64,000 nt of DNA from Nostoc sp. PCC 7107. GTDB lineage: Bacteria > Cyanobacteriota > Cyanobacteriia > Cyanobacteriales > Nostocaceae. The stretch spans positions 5,226,501-5,290,500 of the forward strand of contig NC_019676.1 in the NCBI RefSeq assembly GCF_000316625.1, in the 5' to 3' direction. Made by a program: the position numbers and the translations under genes. Shown here in pieces: positions 1 through 8,798 of the stretch. How positions within the stretch are numbered: the first letter of the stretch is position 1; each line of letters begins with the position of its first letter. The notes beneath the pieces were generated by a model. The model was given only the letters and a program-made list of their open reading frames with translations, made no database searches and was not told the origin of the DNA.

Positions 1-2
1 AT

Positions 3-713
3 TCTGCTACTAAATCTATTGATTTGGCATTATTTGTATTTTCCGAACAGCAACTTGCCAATATTTTAGAACAACGTCATCAGCAAAGTGTAGGTATTCG
101 CGCTTTGATTGATGCTCAATTTTCCTATCGTTTCTATAGCGAAGCTTTGGATATGATGGGAGTTGCGTTGAGTAATAAATGCAAGTATGAAATTGATAAT
201 AAACCTTGGTCGAATCCCATTACTAGTGTTGGTGTACCTGTGTTAGCCAAAGGGGATTTATTACATCATAAGTTTGCTGTAATTGATAACCAAATAGTTA
301 TAACAGGTTCGCACAATTGGTCAGATGCAGCTAACAGTGGTAATGATGAAACATTGATAGTCATTGAAAATCCTACCATTGCGGCTCATTATGTGCGGGA
401 ATTTGACCGTCTTTATGCCAAAGCTCAAATTGGTTTACCATCAGAAATGCAGGCAAAAATTCCAGCAGAGACGAAAAAATGTCCTCAGATAGTTGCACCA
501 ACATCGAGTCAAAATCAACTCACTCAAAAAGTTAATCTCAATACAGCTACTCTGGAAGAATTAGTCATTCTTCCAGGTGTGGGTAAGAAGTTAGCACAGA
601 GGATAATTATTGCGCGTCAACAACAAAAATTTACATCCCTACAAGATTTAGAACGTATTCCCGGTGTGAGCGCAAAGATGCTAGATAAATGGCGTGATTA
701 TGTAAGCTTGTAA
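3..713 (+). CDS. Phospholipase D-like protein with C-terminal helix-hairpin-helix (5' partial)
   Basis: The reading frame is open to the left edge of the window, so the true start lies upstream; the TTG at 24 is only an internal codon. Seen: an HxK-type phosphodiesterase motif (HHKFAVIDNQ, then GSHNWSDAANSGNDE) typical of the second half of PLD-family nucleases and phosphatidyl-transferases. After a short linker comes a ComEA-like helix-hairpin-helix pair (VNLNTATLEELVILPGVG ... IPGVSAKMLDKW), a DNA-binding fold. The combination suggests a nuclease or DNA-binding PLD enzyme rather than a lipid enzyme; that is inference. The first HKD motif, if present, is outside the window. Confidence 0.75.
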   Translation, partial: SATKSIDLALFVFSEQQLANILEQRHQQSVGIRALIDAQFSYRFYSEALDMMGVALSNKCKYEIDNKPWSNPITSVGVPVLAKGDLLHHKFAVIDNQIVITGSHNWSDAANSGNDETLIVIENPTIAAHYVREFDRLYAKAQIGLPSEMQAKIPAETKKCPQIVAPTSSQNQLTQKVNLNTATLEELVILPGVGKKLAQRIIIARQQQKFTSLQDLERIPGVSAKMLDKWRDYVSL

Positions 714-1137
714 TATTTTTGCTTGACATTCTATTGATTATTTGTATTTGCTTCATTTACCAAGAAAATATAAATATTTTGCAGATAAAGAAAGCTCCGC
801 TGTAGAGTAATTGTAACAGCTACTTATTTGCTGGCAATATTTAAGTTAATTTGTGTTGGTTTATACTTTATCCGCAACTGTTAATCTCAATAATATGACA
901 GCACCAATGCTGTAGGATAGCAGCTTTCCGCTTTATTCTCGCCTTAAATTTTATGATAGAGCGTAGTTGATATATATGGCGATCGCTTGCATAATTTAGA
1001 GCGATCGCTTTTTTATGTAAAATAAATATTTCTGTTGACTTATTTATATTGATCATCTATTTCTACTGAAAGTAAGAGGAAGTTTTATTCATAAATTTTC
1101 TAGCATGTACCCAGGTCAAGGTAACTGGAGTTAATTT
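714..1137. other. Gene-free stretch of 424 bases
   Basis: AT-rich spacer between the PLD-like gene and the ChaB-like gene. Apart from the HIP1 hairpin at 979-1014 and a GGAG ribosome-binding site just before 1138 I see nothing in it. The short minus-strand open frame at 868-1056 has no recognisable content. Confidence 0.5.
979..1014 (+). terminator. Hairpin followed by T-run, built from HIP1 sites
   Basis: GCGATCGCT at 979-987 pairs with AGCGATCGC at 1000-1008 and is followed by six T. It has the shape of a Rho-independent terminator made from two HIP1 palindromes. It lies 265 bases after the PLD-like gene, so its assignment to that gene is uncertain. Confidence 0.4.
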
Positions 1138-1383
1138 ATGCCTTATAACAAAATAGAAGAATTACCCCAAGATATTCAACAAAAACTGCCTCAACACGCC
1201 CAACAAATTTTCTTTGCTGCTTTTAATGCTTCCCAAAGCGATGGTTTAAGTGAAGAAGGTGCGACTAATGTTGCTTGGAATAGTGTAAGAAACGAATACG
1301 AACAAGGCCAAAATGGTGAATGGCACAGAAAGTCTGAAGATACAGCCGTACACAATAAAGCAGTAACTTCTGGTGGGAATTAA
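1138..1383 (+). CDS. ChaB family protein
   Basis: An 81-residue soluble protein. The segment LPQHAQQIFFAAFNASQ followed by AWNSVRNEYEQ is characteristic of the ChaB domain (about 60 residues), named for a putative regulator of the E. coli cation antiporter ChaA. The biochemical role of cyanobacterial ChaB-like proteins is not established. The ATG is preceded by GGAG at suitable spacing, and a strong hairpin terminator follows at 1491, so it is probably a single-gene unit. No chaA is seen nearby. Confidence 0.8.
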   Translation: MPYNKIEELPQDIQQKLPQHAQQIFFAAFNASQSDGLSEEGATNVAWNSVRNEYEQGQNGEWHRKSEDTAVHNKAVTSGGN

Positions 1384-1490
1384 ATTATAAAAATCAGGCT
1401 GACAGCAGAATGTTTAAGTTAGCAAAACTTTCTGTTAGAGTGTGATTCATTCCAGCTTAGTTAGATCAATTAAATTGGAATTTTACTTGA

Positions 1491-1535
1491 GCAAAAGGCG
1501 GTTTGCATTAATTACAAAGCGCCTTTTGCTTTTAA
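1491..1535 (+). terminator. Rho-independent terminator after the ChaB-like gene
   Basis: GCAAAAGGCG (1491-1500) pairs with CGCCTTTTGC (1520-1529). The stem can extend inward through GTTTG/CAAAG, and a T-rich tail follows. It lies about 110 bases after the ChaB-like stop codon. Confidence 0.6.
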
Positions 1536-1632
1536 ATATTTGGAAAAAATTATCATATTTTGAGTCAATAGAGGGAAATAAATCATTACACTGAGAGGTA
1601 GATGCCCTGCTGGGATTGACCGTCCTATACAA

Positions 1633-2835
1633 ATGATGACTAAACAAACTCACAGAATTTTAATCCTTGGTGGAGGCTTTGGTGGTCTCTACACTGCGTT
1701 GCGCTTAAGCCAGTTACCTTGGGAATCTCAGCAAAAACCCGAAATTGTACTGGTAGATCAAAGCGATCGCTTTCTATTTTCCCCTTTACTCTACGAATTG
1801 CTTACAGGTGAACTGCAAACTTGGGAAATTGCCCCTCCCTTCGCCGAACTCCTCCAAGGCACAGGTGTACGCTTTTACCAAGCATTAGTATCAGGTATTG
1901 ATACCGACCAACAACGAGTACAATTACAAGATGGGCCAGAAATTGCCTACGATCGCTTAGTGCTGGCTTTAGGTGGAGAAACACCACTAGATATGGTTCC
2001 TGGTGCAACTTCCTACGCCCTCCCTTTCCGCACCATCAATGATGCTTACCGTCTGGAACAACGACTGCAAATTTTGCAAGAATCCGATGCTGATAAAATG
2101 CGGATAGCGATCGTTGGTGCTGGTTACAGTGGCGTGGAACTCGCTTGTAAATTAGCCGACAGGCTAGGCGAAAAAGGACGTTTGCGGTTAATTGAAATCA
2201 GTGATCAAATTTTACGCACCTCACCAGAGTTTAACCGTGAAACTGCCAAAAAAGCTTTAGATGCACGGGGTGTATTTATTGATTTAGAAACCAAAGTTGA
2301 ATCAATTGGTGCAGATACCATTTCCCTAGAATACAAAAATCAGATTGATACAATTCCTGTAGATTTAGTCCTTTGGACTGTAGGTACACAAGTAGTGCCT
2401 GTAGTGAGAAACTTACCTTTCAAGCAAAACCAGCGCCATCAAATCACTACCACATCTACCCTACAAGTTCTTGACCACCCAGAAATTTTTGCCTTGGGAG
2501 ATTTAGCCGACTGTCGTGATGCGGAAGATCAACAAATTCCCGCCACAGCCCAAGCAGCATTTCAACAAGCTGATTATACGGCGTGGAATATCTGGGCTTC
2601 TTTGAGCGATCGCCCATTGTTACCCTTCCGCTATCAAAAACTAGGGGAAATGATGGCACTCGGTGTAGACAATGCCACTCTGACTGGTTTAGGAGTCAAA
2701 CTCGACGGTTCTCTAGGATATGTTGCGCGTCGTTTAGCCTATTTGTATCGGATGCCAACTTTAGAACATCAACTCAAAGTTGGTTTTAATTGGCTCGTCC
2801 GTCCTATTATAGAGACAATTTCTCAGTCAATCTAA
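1633..2835 (+). CDS. NAD(P)/FAD-dependent oxidoreductase, type II NADH dehydrogenase (NDH-2) family
   Basis: 400 residues, the usual NDH-2 length. The N-terminus carries the FAD-binding dinucleotide motif ILGGGFGG (about residues 11-18). A second GxGxxG motif, IVGAGYSGVELA, at about 158-170 binds NAD(P)H. The segment IFALGDLAD near residue 285 is the C-terminal FAD contact typical of the pyridine nucleotide-disulfide oxidoreductase superfamily. No membrane helix is obvious; NDH-2 enzymes are peripheral, use a C-terminal amphipathic region and pass electrons from NAD(P)H to quinone without proton pumping. Quinone as acceptor is inferred from family. Two adjacent ATG codons (1633, 1636) are possible starts. 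Confidence 0.85.
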   Translation: MMTKQTHRILILGGGFGGLYTALRLSQLPWESQQKPEIVLVDQSDRFLFSPLLYELLTGELQTWEIAPPFAELLQGTGVRFYQALVSGIDTDQQRVQLQDGPEIAYDRLVLALGGETPLDMVPGATSYALPFRTINDAYRLEQRLQILQESDADKMRIAIVGAGYSGVELACKLADRLGEKGRLRLIEISDQILRTSPEFNRETAKKALDARGVFIDLETKVESIGADTISLEYKNQIDTIPVDLVLWTVGTQVVPVVRNLPFKQNQRHQITTTSTLQVLDHPEIFALGDLADCRDAEDQQIPATAQAAFQQADYTAWNIWASLSDRPLLPFRYQKLGEMMALGVDNATLTGLGVKLDGSLGYVARRLAYLYRMPTLEHQLKVGFNWLVRPIIETISQSI

Positions 2836-2953
2836 ATCTCATACTATTTTGGATGGGGAGTTGTTTTGAGTGTTTGGGTTCTATCAATCCATCTGTGCCT
2901 TACCTGGTTCACACTAGTATCACGTTCAAAATACATTAATTACAAACAGTTTG

Positions 2954-3604
2954 ATGGAACGACCGAAAGTTATTTTTCTGGATGCAGTCGGCACGATATT
3001 CGGCGTAAAAGGCAGTGTGGGCGAAGTATATAGTCAGATAGCCAAAGAATTTGGTGTAGAGGTTTCTGCCGCCAGATTAAATCAAGCTTTCATCCAAAGT
3101 TTTAAAGCTGCACCACCGCCGATATTCTTAGATGCCGAACCAGCAGATATACCTCAACGCGAATTTGATTGGTGGCGGATAATTGCCCTCAATACCTTTG
3201 AGGCGGCTGGCTTTCTCCAGCATTTTTCTGACTTTTCGGCTTTTTTTAGCGAACTTTACATTCACTTTGGTACGGCTGAACCTTGGTTTATCTATGCTGA
3301 TGTTTTACCTTCGCTGGTGAACTGGCGGCATTTGGGTATTGAATTAGGAATTATCTCTAACTTTGATTCTCGAATTTATTCAGTTTTACAAAGTTTAGGT
3401 ATTAGTGATTACTTCACTTCGGTGACAATTTCTACTCAAGCCCGTGCGGCTAAACCTGATACCCAAATTTTTGCCGTTGCATTAGAAAAACACGATTGTT
3501 TGCCAGAAGCTGCATGGCATATTGGTGACAGCATTATCGAAGATTATCAAGGCGCGAAAGCTGCGGGAATGCGAGGGATTTGGATAAATCGGGATAAAAA
3601 ATAG
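2954..3604 (+). CDS. HAD superfamily hydrolase
   Basis: 216 residues from the ATG at 2954 (a TTG directly before it is in frame). All HAD motifs are visible: motif I FLDAVGTIFG near the N-terminus with the nucleophilic Asp, motif II IISNFDSR, the motif III Lys in AKPDTQIF, and motif IV WHIGDSIIEDYQGAKAAG. The cap insertion between motifs I and II is helical (class C1). The substrate cannot be predicted; the protein resembles the HDHD3-type group. The xisH remnant starts one base after the stop codon. Confidence 0.85.
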   Translation: MERPKVIFLDAVGTIFGVKGSVGEVYSQIAKEFGVEVSAARLNQAFIQSFKAAPPPIFLDAEPADIPQREFDWWRIIALNTFEAAGFLQHFSDFSAFFSELYIHFGTAEPWFIYADVLPSLVNWRHLGIELGIISNFDSRIYSVLQSLGISDYFTSVTISTQARAAKPDTQIFAVALEKHDCLPEAAWHIGDSIIEDYQGAKAAGMRGIWINRDKK

Positions 3605-3605
3605 A

Positions 3606-3827
3606 ATGTCTGCTAGAGACAAATTTCATAACGCTGTCAAACAAGGCTTAGAAAAAGAAGGACGGGTAATTACTCATGAGCCATTCCCATTAATGATTGA
3701 ACATGGTGAGGAGGATAAAATTTCGATAGATTTAGGAGCAATTAACGCCCTTACGGAAAAGTCAAAAGTCAGAGAATTTTTGACTTTTGACTTGATTCTA
3801 CCCCTACACTTTTCTCTCAAGCCTTAA
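3606..3827 (+). pseudogene. Truncated xisH-like gene (fdxN element excision controlling factor family)
   Basis: The first ~50 residues (MSARDKFHNAVKQGLEKEG, then ITHEPFPLMI and IDLGAINALTEK) match the start of XisH proteins as I recall them; these are normally about 138 residues and encoded next to xisI. The similarity stops at a 13-bp inverted repeat (3759-3793) of intergenic type, and the rest of the frame is repeat-derived. No xisI follows; instead a transposon-like terminal sequence lies at 3839. Intact XisH has a nuclease-like fold, and the xisHI pair was found as a requirement for fdxN-element excision in Anabaena. This copy should be non-functional. Confidence 0.65.
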
Positions 3828-3838
3828 TTTTCGTTTTT

Positions 3839-3850
3839 TTGCGTAAGTCC
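3839..3850 (+). repeat. Solitary end of a MITE-like element (TTGCGTAAGTCC)
   Basis: The 12 bases are identical to the right end of the inverted-repeat element at 18385-18533 and nearly so to the element at 57092-57182. No matching left end is found in the preceding 250 bases. It sits between the truncated xisH and the Nudix gene. Confidence 0.45.
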
Positions 3851-3858
3851 AAAAACAA

Positions 3859-4404
3859 CTACAAAAAAGGACGTGCTAAGAAAAAGCTGGCGATTGATTT
3901 AGCATCTACTGGTTCGCCTTGTAAAATTGCGGCTTCCAGTTCCTCTGGTGTCATAAGAACCGTTTCAATGTCTTCGTCTTCGTCTTGTTTGGGTGGTGTT
4001 TCTAGCTTTTCTAAGTCTTGGGCGAGAAAAGCATAAATAATTTCATCAGAATAGCCAGGCGCAAGGAAAAATTCTCCTAGTTTGCGCCATTTTTGGGCGC
4101 TGTAGCCTGTTTCTTCCTCAATTTCCCGCTTGACTGTTGCTTGCGGATCTTCATTGCGTTCTAAAGTACCCGCGGGAAATTCTAAGATTCTGCCTTGAAC
4201 TGCGAAGCGATACTGACGCACGAGTACCAGTTTTCCTTCATTGGTCACAGGCACAGCTAAAGCCCCACCTGGGTGACGAATACATTCCCATTCGCCTTCC
4301 GATTTGTTGGGTAAACGCAAGCGATTGACTTCAAAATCAAATTTACGTCCTTTATGAAACAGACGTTGTTTTAATAACTGCGGTAATTCTCTACCTAATG
4401 GCAT
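3859..4404 (-). CDS. Nudix hydrolase, ADP-ribose pyrophosphatase type
   Basis: 181 residues. The Nudix box is complete: G-x5-E-x7-REIEEETGY in the segment starting GTLERNEDPQ, near residues 80-102, preceded by RILEFPA as in ADP-ribose pyrophosphatases. The enzyme is expected to hydrolyse a nucleoside diphosphate linked to another moiety, most likely ADP-ribose to AMP and ribose 5-phosphate; the substrate is inferred from family. folK lies just upstream on the same strand (gap about 73 bases), so co-transcription is plausible. Confidence 0.85.
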   Translation of the reverse strand: MPLGRELPQLLKQRLFHKGRKFDFEVNRLRLPNKSEGEWECIRHPGGALAVPVTNEGKLVLVRQYRFAVQGRILEFPAGTLERNEDPQATVKREIEEETGYSAQKWRKLGEFFLAPGYSDEIIYAFLAQDLEKLETPPKQDEDEDIETVLMTPEELEAAILQGEPVDAKSIASFFLARPFL

Positions 4405-4477
4405 AGTTATAGTTTTATCTTTTCAAAATCAACGAACAAACACTGTTTGTCGTTTGTGGGATCAGGATTTTGTGTGT

Positions 4478-5065
4478 TTATTGGTAGTGACTTGAATTGC
4501 TCGTCAGTAAATGTACATCAGAACAGTCTACATCTTTTACCAACTGTTTGATCGTGTATCCGGAAATTGGCTCGATCCAATCTGGGGCAATTTCGGCTAG
4601 GGGAACTAAAACAAATGCTCGCTCGCGCATCCGGGGGTGGGGGATTTGCAGGTTTGGTGTGTCGAGAATTGCTTGATCGTACAACAACAAGTCTAAATCA
4701 AGCGATCGCGGCCCCCACCTTTCTTGGCGCACTCGTCCAAATTGCTGTTCTGTGGCTAATAAGGTTTCTAGCAATACCTGTGGTGTCATGTCTACTTGCA
4801 TGATGACGCAGCCGTTAATGTAATCTGGCTGCGGTGGCCCAACTGCTTTGGTTCTATACCAACTGGATGTTGCTTCTAATTGCATTGTCGGTATAAAGCT
4901 TAACTGGGCGATCGCTGCTGCTAAAATTTTTTGAGAATCACCGAGATTACTACCAAGTGCTACAGCTATCCGCACATACCGTTTATCACTAAGAGATTCT
5001 TGCCCACTATCATGAGGATGATTGATTATATTTTGCTCCCCATTGAGACCGGATAGTTTTAACAA
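4478..5065 (-). CDS. folK: 2-amino-4-hydroxy-6-hydroxymethyldihydropteridine diphosphokinase (HPPK)
   Basis: Catalyses pyrophosphate transfer from ATP to 6-hydroxymethyl-7,8-dihydropterin in folate synthesis. Seen: the N-terminal VALGSNLGD motif, the substrate loop WYRTKAVGPPQPDYINGC, and the signature RWGPRSLDLDLLLYD followed by IPHPRM. HPPK usually has 160-180 residues. The frame from the TTG at 5065 gives 195 residues with a 30-residue N-terminal extension; a GTG at 4975 directly before the first beta strand is an alternative start, and the choice is open. It is followed by the Nudix gene on the same strand. Confidence 0.93.
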   Translation of the reverse strand: MLKLSGLNGEQNIINHPHDSGQESLSDKRYVRIAVALGSNLGDSQKILAAAIAQLSFIPTMQLEATSSWYRTKAVGPPQPDYINGCVIMQVDMTPQVLLETLLATEQQFGRVRQERWGPRSLDLDLLLYDQAILDTPNLQIPHPRMRERAFVLVPLAEIAPDWIEPISGYTIKQLVKDVDCSDVHLLTSNSSHYQ

Positions 5066-5306
5066 TTTTTCTTTGAAGAATTAAATAAAATTACCGCCTG
5101 AATCTTGACAAAATTCACGTACTAATTATGAGAATAATATTTTATGTAGCAATGAATTCAGTTAATTATTTATAGGATAATATACTAACACGAACGTAGT
5201 TAATTAACCCCTCAAAAGTCTTTTAGGCGGTTAATCTGCGATTAATTGGAGCAAGGAACTAACGTGGGGAATCTCACCTCCTGGTTCAAGCAACAACCAA
5301 CAAAGT

Positions 5307-7679
5307 TTGAGTGACTCTGACAAGGAGGAACCGCGATTGTCGCCTGGTAATCAATATAAAAATGAGGAATCCACTGCCGAGAGCTTACCCCCAACCAAGG
5401 TGGGAAAGGTGAGGCAACTATTTGGACAGATGGGTAATGTTTCATCGGGAATAGTTACCATATTTACCAGTAGGGAAAAGCCGTTTTATCGTCGTTTCTG
5501 GTTTTGGGCAATGCTAACTGTAGGTAGTGGCGTAGTTGCTGCGAAATACGTCATTACTTCAATAGATAAAACTTTGCCTGATAAATCAGAACTACAAGCT
5601 TTTGTCCGTGAGCAAACATTAACAATTAAAGCAGCTGATGGTAATATCCTCCAGCAACAAGGAGAAGCCACCAGAGAACAACTTAAAATACAACAAATCC
5701 CCGATAAATTAAAAAAAGCTTTTATTGCCTCAGAGGATCGAAGATTTACTGAACATAATGGTGTTGATCTTCAAGGTATTGCTAGAGCAGGTTTAAATAA
5801 CTTGCGATCGCGAAATGTGGTCGAAGGTGGTAGTACCATCACTCAACAATTAGCCAGAATTCTGTTCTTAAAACAGGAAAAAACCATCTGGCGCAAACTC
5901 AAAGAAGTCCGCCTTGCTCAGAAAATAGAAGCAGAATTTACAAAAGACCAAATTTTAGAGCGTTATTTAAATTTGGTGTATTTAGGCTCAGGCGCTTATG
6001 GTGTTGGCGATGCAGCTTGGGTTTATTTCAGTAAGCCAGTAGACCAACTTACCTTAGCCGAAGCAGCCACAATTGCTGGGTTAGCTCCTGCCCCAAGTTT
6101 GTATTCTCCTGAACAAAATCCCGCAGCCGCTAAACAACGGCGCAATTTAGTATTACAACGGATGCGGGAAGATAAAATTATTACCGCTGCCGAAAGTCAA
6201 GCCGCGGCTCAAGAAGCATTAATTGTCAAAAGTAGCTTGCCTAAACGGCTACAAGTTGAGTCACCCTACTTTACCAGTTACGTCCAGCAAGAATTACCCA
6301 AGTATGTTTCCGCTGATGTACTGGCCGTTGGTGGTTTAACAGTAGAAACCAGCTTAGACTCGAATTGGCAAAAAGCTGCCGAAGCCGCAGTGACAAAAGT
6401 ATTACGTAATCAAGGACGTTGGGAAAACTTTAAGCAAGCCGCCTTGGTGGCTATAGACCCCCGTAGTGGGGAAATTAAAGCAATGGTGGGAGGCAAAGAT
6501 TTTGGTAAAAACCAATTTAATCGCGTCACCCAAGCCAAACGTCAGCCCGGCTCAACTTTTAAAGGATTTGTCTACGCCACCGCGATCGCAACCGGCAAAA
6601 GCCCTTACGATACTTATTTAGATGCTCCCTTGATTGTCGATGGCTACGAACCAAAAAACTATAGCGAAAAATTCCGGGGCTTGATGAATATGCGAGATGC
6701 GCTCACTCGCTCTGTGAATATAGTTGCGTTGAAAGTATTGCTAGATGTGGGATTTGCGCCAACGATTAAACTAGCCCACGATATGGGGATTAAGTCGGAA
6801 CTAAAACCTAATTATTCTCTCGCCCTTGGCTCCAACGAAGTCAACCTTTTAGAATTAACCAGCGCCTACGGCAGTTTTGCCACTCAAGGATTACACGTAG
6901 AGCCGCATGGTATTCGTCGCATCCTTAACCGCCAAGGCCAAGTGATCTGGTCAGCCGATTTTAAATCACAGCGAGCGCTGGATGCTGATAGTGCCGCAAT
7001 TATGACTTGGATGCTGCGTAACGTTGTTGTGGAAGGGACTGGTGCAGCTGCTCAGTTAGATAATCGACCTGTAGCTGGCAAAACAGGAACCTCTGATGAA
7101 GCCAGGGATTTGTGGTTTATTGGCTACGTCCCCCAAGCAGTGGCGGGAGTTTGGTTAGGTAACGATGACAACCGCGCCACTTATGGTAGTAGCGGTAGTG
7201 CAGCCTACACTTGGCGTGAATTTATGGCAAAAGCCATAGAGGGAATGGCTGTCGAAAAATTCCCGGCAAGACCAAAGTTAGATGGTCGCAAAGGTACACT
7301 TAAAGCCCAACCAATCAAACCGAAGAAAGTCCTCAACAGTTCGAGTTCGAGTAATGATGAGGTCAATTCCAGTGATGCTGATGATAGCGGCTCATCTAGA
7401 AGAAGACGCAGACGTAGTTACCAGCAGCAAGAAAATAATACTGAGGCACCCAGAAGAAGGCGGCGCTTTCGCACTGTAGAAAATGATTCCAGTGCCTCAG
7501 CCACAGAACCATCCCGTTCTCGCCGAAAATCTAGACAAGTTGAGTCAGAATCCCCCACACCTCCAAGGTCTCGGCGGTCTTCACCTTCAACTAGTAATAG
7601 TTCGGGTTCTTCTGGTTCGGGTTCAGCATCATCACCAAATTGGCGGGATAGACTAAAACCAGGGTCATCTTCACAATAG
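5307..7679 (+). CDS. Class A penicillin-binding protein (bifunctional peptidoglycan transglycosylase/transpeptidase, PBP1A type)
   Basis: 790 residues. A cytoplasmic N-terminus is followed by one membrane helix at about 60-85. The GT51 glycosyltransferase domain contains EDRRFTEHNGVD and GGSTITQQLARI. The transpeptidase domain contains the SxxK motif in RQPGSTFKGF, SVN in TRSVNIVAL, and KTG in AGKTGTSDEA. The last ~130 residues are a Ser/Arg-rich low-complexity tail, a feature of several cyanobacterial PBPs. It polymerises and cross-links peptidoglycan on the periplasmic face. The start codon is a TTG; in-frame upstream codons are not clearly coding. The next gene begins 10 bases after the stop. 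Confidence 0.93.
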   Translation: MSDSDKEEPRLSPGNQYKNEESTAESLPPTKVGKVRQLFGQMGNVSSGIVTIFTSREKPFYRRFWFWAMLTVGSGVVAAKYVITSIDKTLPDKSELQAFVREQTLTIKAADGNILQQQGEATREQLKIQQIPDKLKKAFIASEDRRFTEHNGVDLQGIARAGLNNLRSRNVVEGGSTITQQLARILFLKQEKTIWRKLKEVRLAQKIEAEFTKDQILERYLNLVYLGSGAYGVGDAAWVYFSKPVDQLTLAEAATIAGLAPAPSLYSPEQNPAAAKQRRNLVLQRMREDKIITAAESQAAAQEALIVKSSLPKRLQVESPYFTSYVQQELPKYVSADVLAVGGLTVETSLDSNWQKAAEAAVTKVLRNQGRWENFKQAALVAIDPRSGEIKAMVGGKDFGKNQFNRVTQAKRQPGSTFKGFVYATAIATGKSPYDTYLDAPLIVDGYEPKNYSEKFRGLMNMRDALTRSVNIVALKVLLDVGFAPTIKLAHDMGIKSELKPNYSLALGSNEVNLLELTSAYGSFATQGLHVEPHGIRRILNRQGQVIWSADFKSQRALDADSAAIMTWMLRNVVVEGTGAAAQLDNRPVAGKTGTSDEARDLWFIGYVPQAVAGVWLGNDDNRATYGSSGSAAYTWREFMAKAIEGMAVEKFPARPKLDGRKGTLKAQPIKPKKVLNSSSSSNDEVNSSDADDSGSSRRRRRRSYQQQENNTEAPRRRRRFRTVENDSSASATEPSRSRRKSRQVESESPTPPRSRRSSPSTSNSSGSSGSGSASSPNWRDRLKPGSSSQ

Positions 7680-7689
7680 TTAACTTGCT

Positions 7690-8265
7690 ATGACTGGATC
7701 TGAGTTTGTCGCCACGTTAACCCAAGCTGGCAAAAATAGCGATCGCCCATCAGCTAAAATCATAGTTGATGCTCTGTTACTAGCCGAAAAAACCGCCAAA
7801 CAGCAACGCATTAGCTATAATTTCGATTCTCTTGTCGGCACCTGGCGGCTGTGCTTTGCCACTGGAACACGTAAAGTGAGACAGCGCGGCGGCATAATTT
7901 TGGGTAAAGGCTTTTATTGGACTAAACTTACGCCAACTTATCTTTCTTTTGGTGAAGCAACATCAGCCAAAGCAGAAATTAGCAATCAGGTGAAACTGGG
8001 GTCTGTGTTTTTGAAACTCACAGGCCCAGCCAAATATTTAAGTAAAAAAAACCTATTAGCCTTTGATTTTATCCACATTCAAATTAGTCTTTTTGGTCGT
8101 GTTATTTACAACCAGCCTCTAGGCGGCAATAAATCACAAACAAAAGATTTTGACAACGAACCCATAGCTAAATTGCCATTCTTTGCTTTCTTTTTAATTA
8201 CAGAAGATTTTATCGCTGCCCGTGGCCGGGGAGGTGGACTAGCATTGTGGTTTCGAGAGAAATAA
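7690..8265 (+). CDS. PAP/fibrillin-like (plastid lipid-associated) family protein
   Basis: 191 residues with no signal peptide. The segment LVGTWRLCFATGTRKVRQRGG and the C-terminal ARGRGGGLALW resemble the beginning and end of the PAP/fibrillin lipocalin-like barrel, found in plastoglobules of plants and in thylakoid-associated proteins of cyanobacteria. Family members bind hydrophobic metabolites and are linked to photoprotection. The assignment rests on these two motifs only. It starts 10 bases after the PBP gene and is probably co-transcribed with it. Confidence 0.6.
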   Translation: MTGSEFVATLTQAGKNSDRPSAKIIVDALLLAEKTAKQQRISYNFDSLVGTWRLCFATGTRKVRQRGGIILGKGFYWTKLTPTYLSFGEATSAKAEISNQVKLGSVFLKLTGPAKYLSKKNLLAFDFIHIQISLFGRVIYNQPLGGNKSQTKDFDNEPIAKLPFFAFFLITEDFIAARGRGGGLALWFREK

Positions 8266-8280
8266 TCCGGACTAAATCAA

Positions 8281-8622
8281 CTATCTATCCCAATTATTAT
8301 GACGATACTTTTTGTAACGTCCATAATTATTTCCCCGGTCACGGCGTGAATTTTCCCGCCGTCCATAACCTTGATTTCGGTTAAAATTACCACGTCGCTG
8401 ATCAGGTGACTGACGACGATTTATCCGCCCTCGACTATTTTGTTGACGATTAGTTTGATTAATTATTTGGATAATTGTATTGTTATCCCCATTAATCGCC
8501 GCTGTTTGGTTTGCTCCTTGATTACTGTTAACCTCGGCTAATGTAGGAGAAGCAACCAACCCAAAAGTTGCAACTGCTGTTAAAAGACTAAAAATAAATT
8601 TTTTCTTCCTCATTTTCACCAT
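8281..8622 (-). CDS. Small secreted Asn/Arg-rich protein of unknown function
   Basis: 113 residues. The N-terminus is a clear signal peptide (KKKFIFSLLTAVATFGLVAS ending in TLA). The mature part has the segment QTAAINGDNNTIIQIINQ and then a very Arg/Asn/Gly-rich tail. The Gly-x-x-Asn pattern flanked by Gln faintly recalls curlin repeats, but there is only one unit. The protein at 10009-10359 has the same layout and a related segment (EQNAAIVGNDSQIYQ), so the two are probably paralogous. No function is proposed. The start could be the ATG at 8622 or 8613. Confidence 0.7.
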   Translation of the reverse strand: MVKMRKKKFIFSLLTAVATFGLVASPTLAEVNSNQGANQTAAINGDNNTIIQIINQTNRQQNSRGRINRRQSPDQRRGNFNRNQGYGRRENSRRDRGNNYGRYKKYRHNNWDR

Positions 8623-8798
8623 ACCTTAAATCAACTTATTAAATAACCACCAATATCTAAAATTTGGTGGGGCTTGTACCCTTTGAATTACCAATTTGTA
8701 ATTTATTGAGCCACCAGATTTATCTTTAATTAAGCCAAAATCTCACATCCCAAATTGTTTAACGGGTTCAAGCCTGCACCTAAATAAACGGATAGATT

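Noticed and set aside
868-1056. 62-codon minus-strand frame
   Set aside because: It crosses the HIP1 hairpin and has no protein-like features.
3759-3793. Terminator of the xisH-like frame
   Set aside because: The inverted repeat lies inside the frame's tail and consists of an AAAGTCA-type short repeat, so it is better read as repeat DNA at the truncation point.
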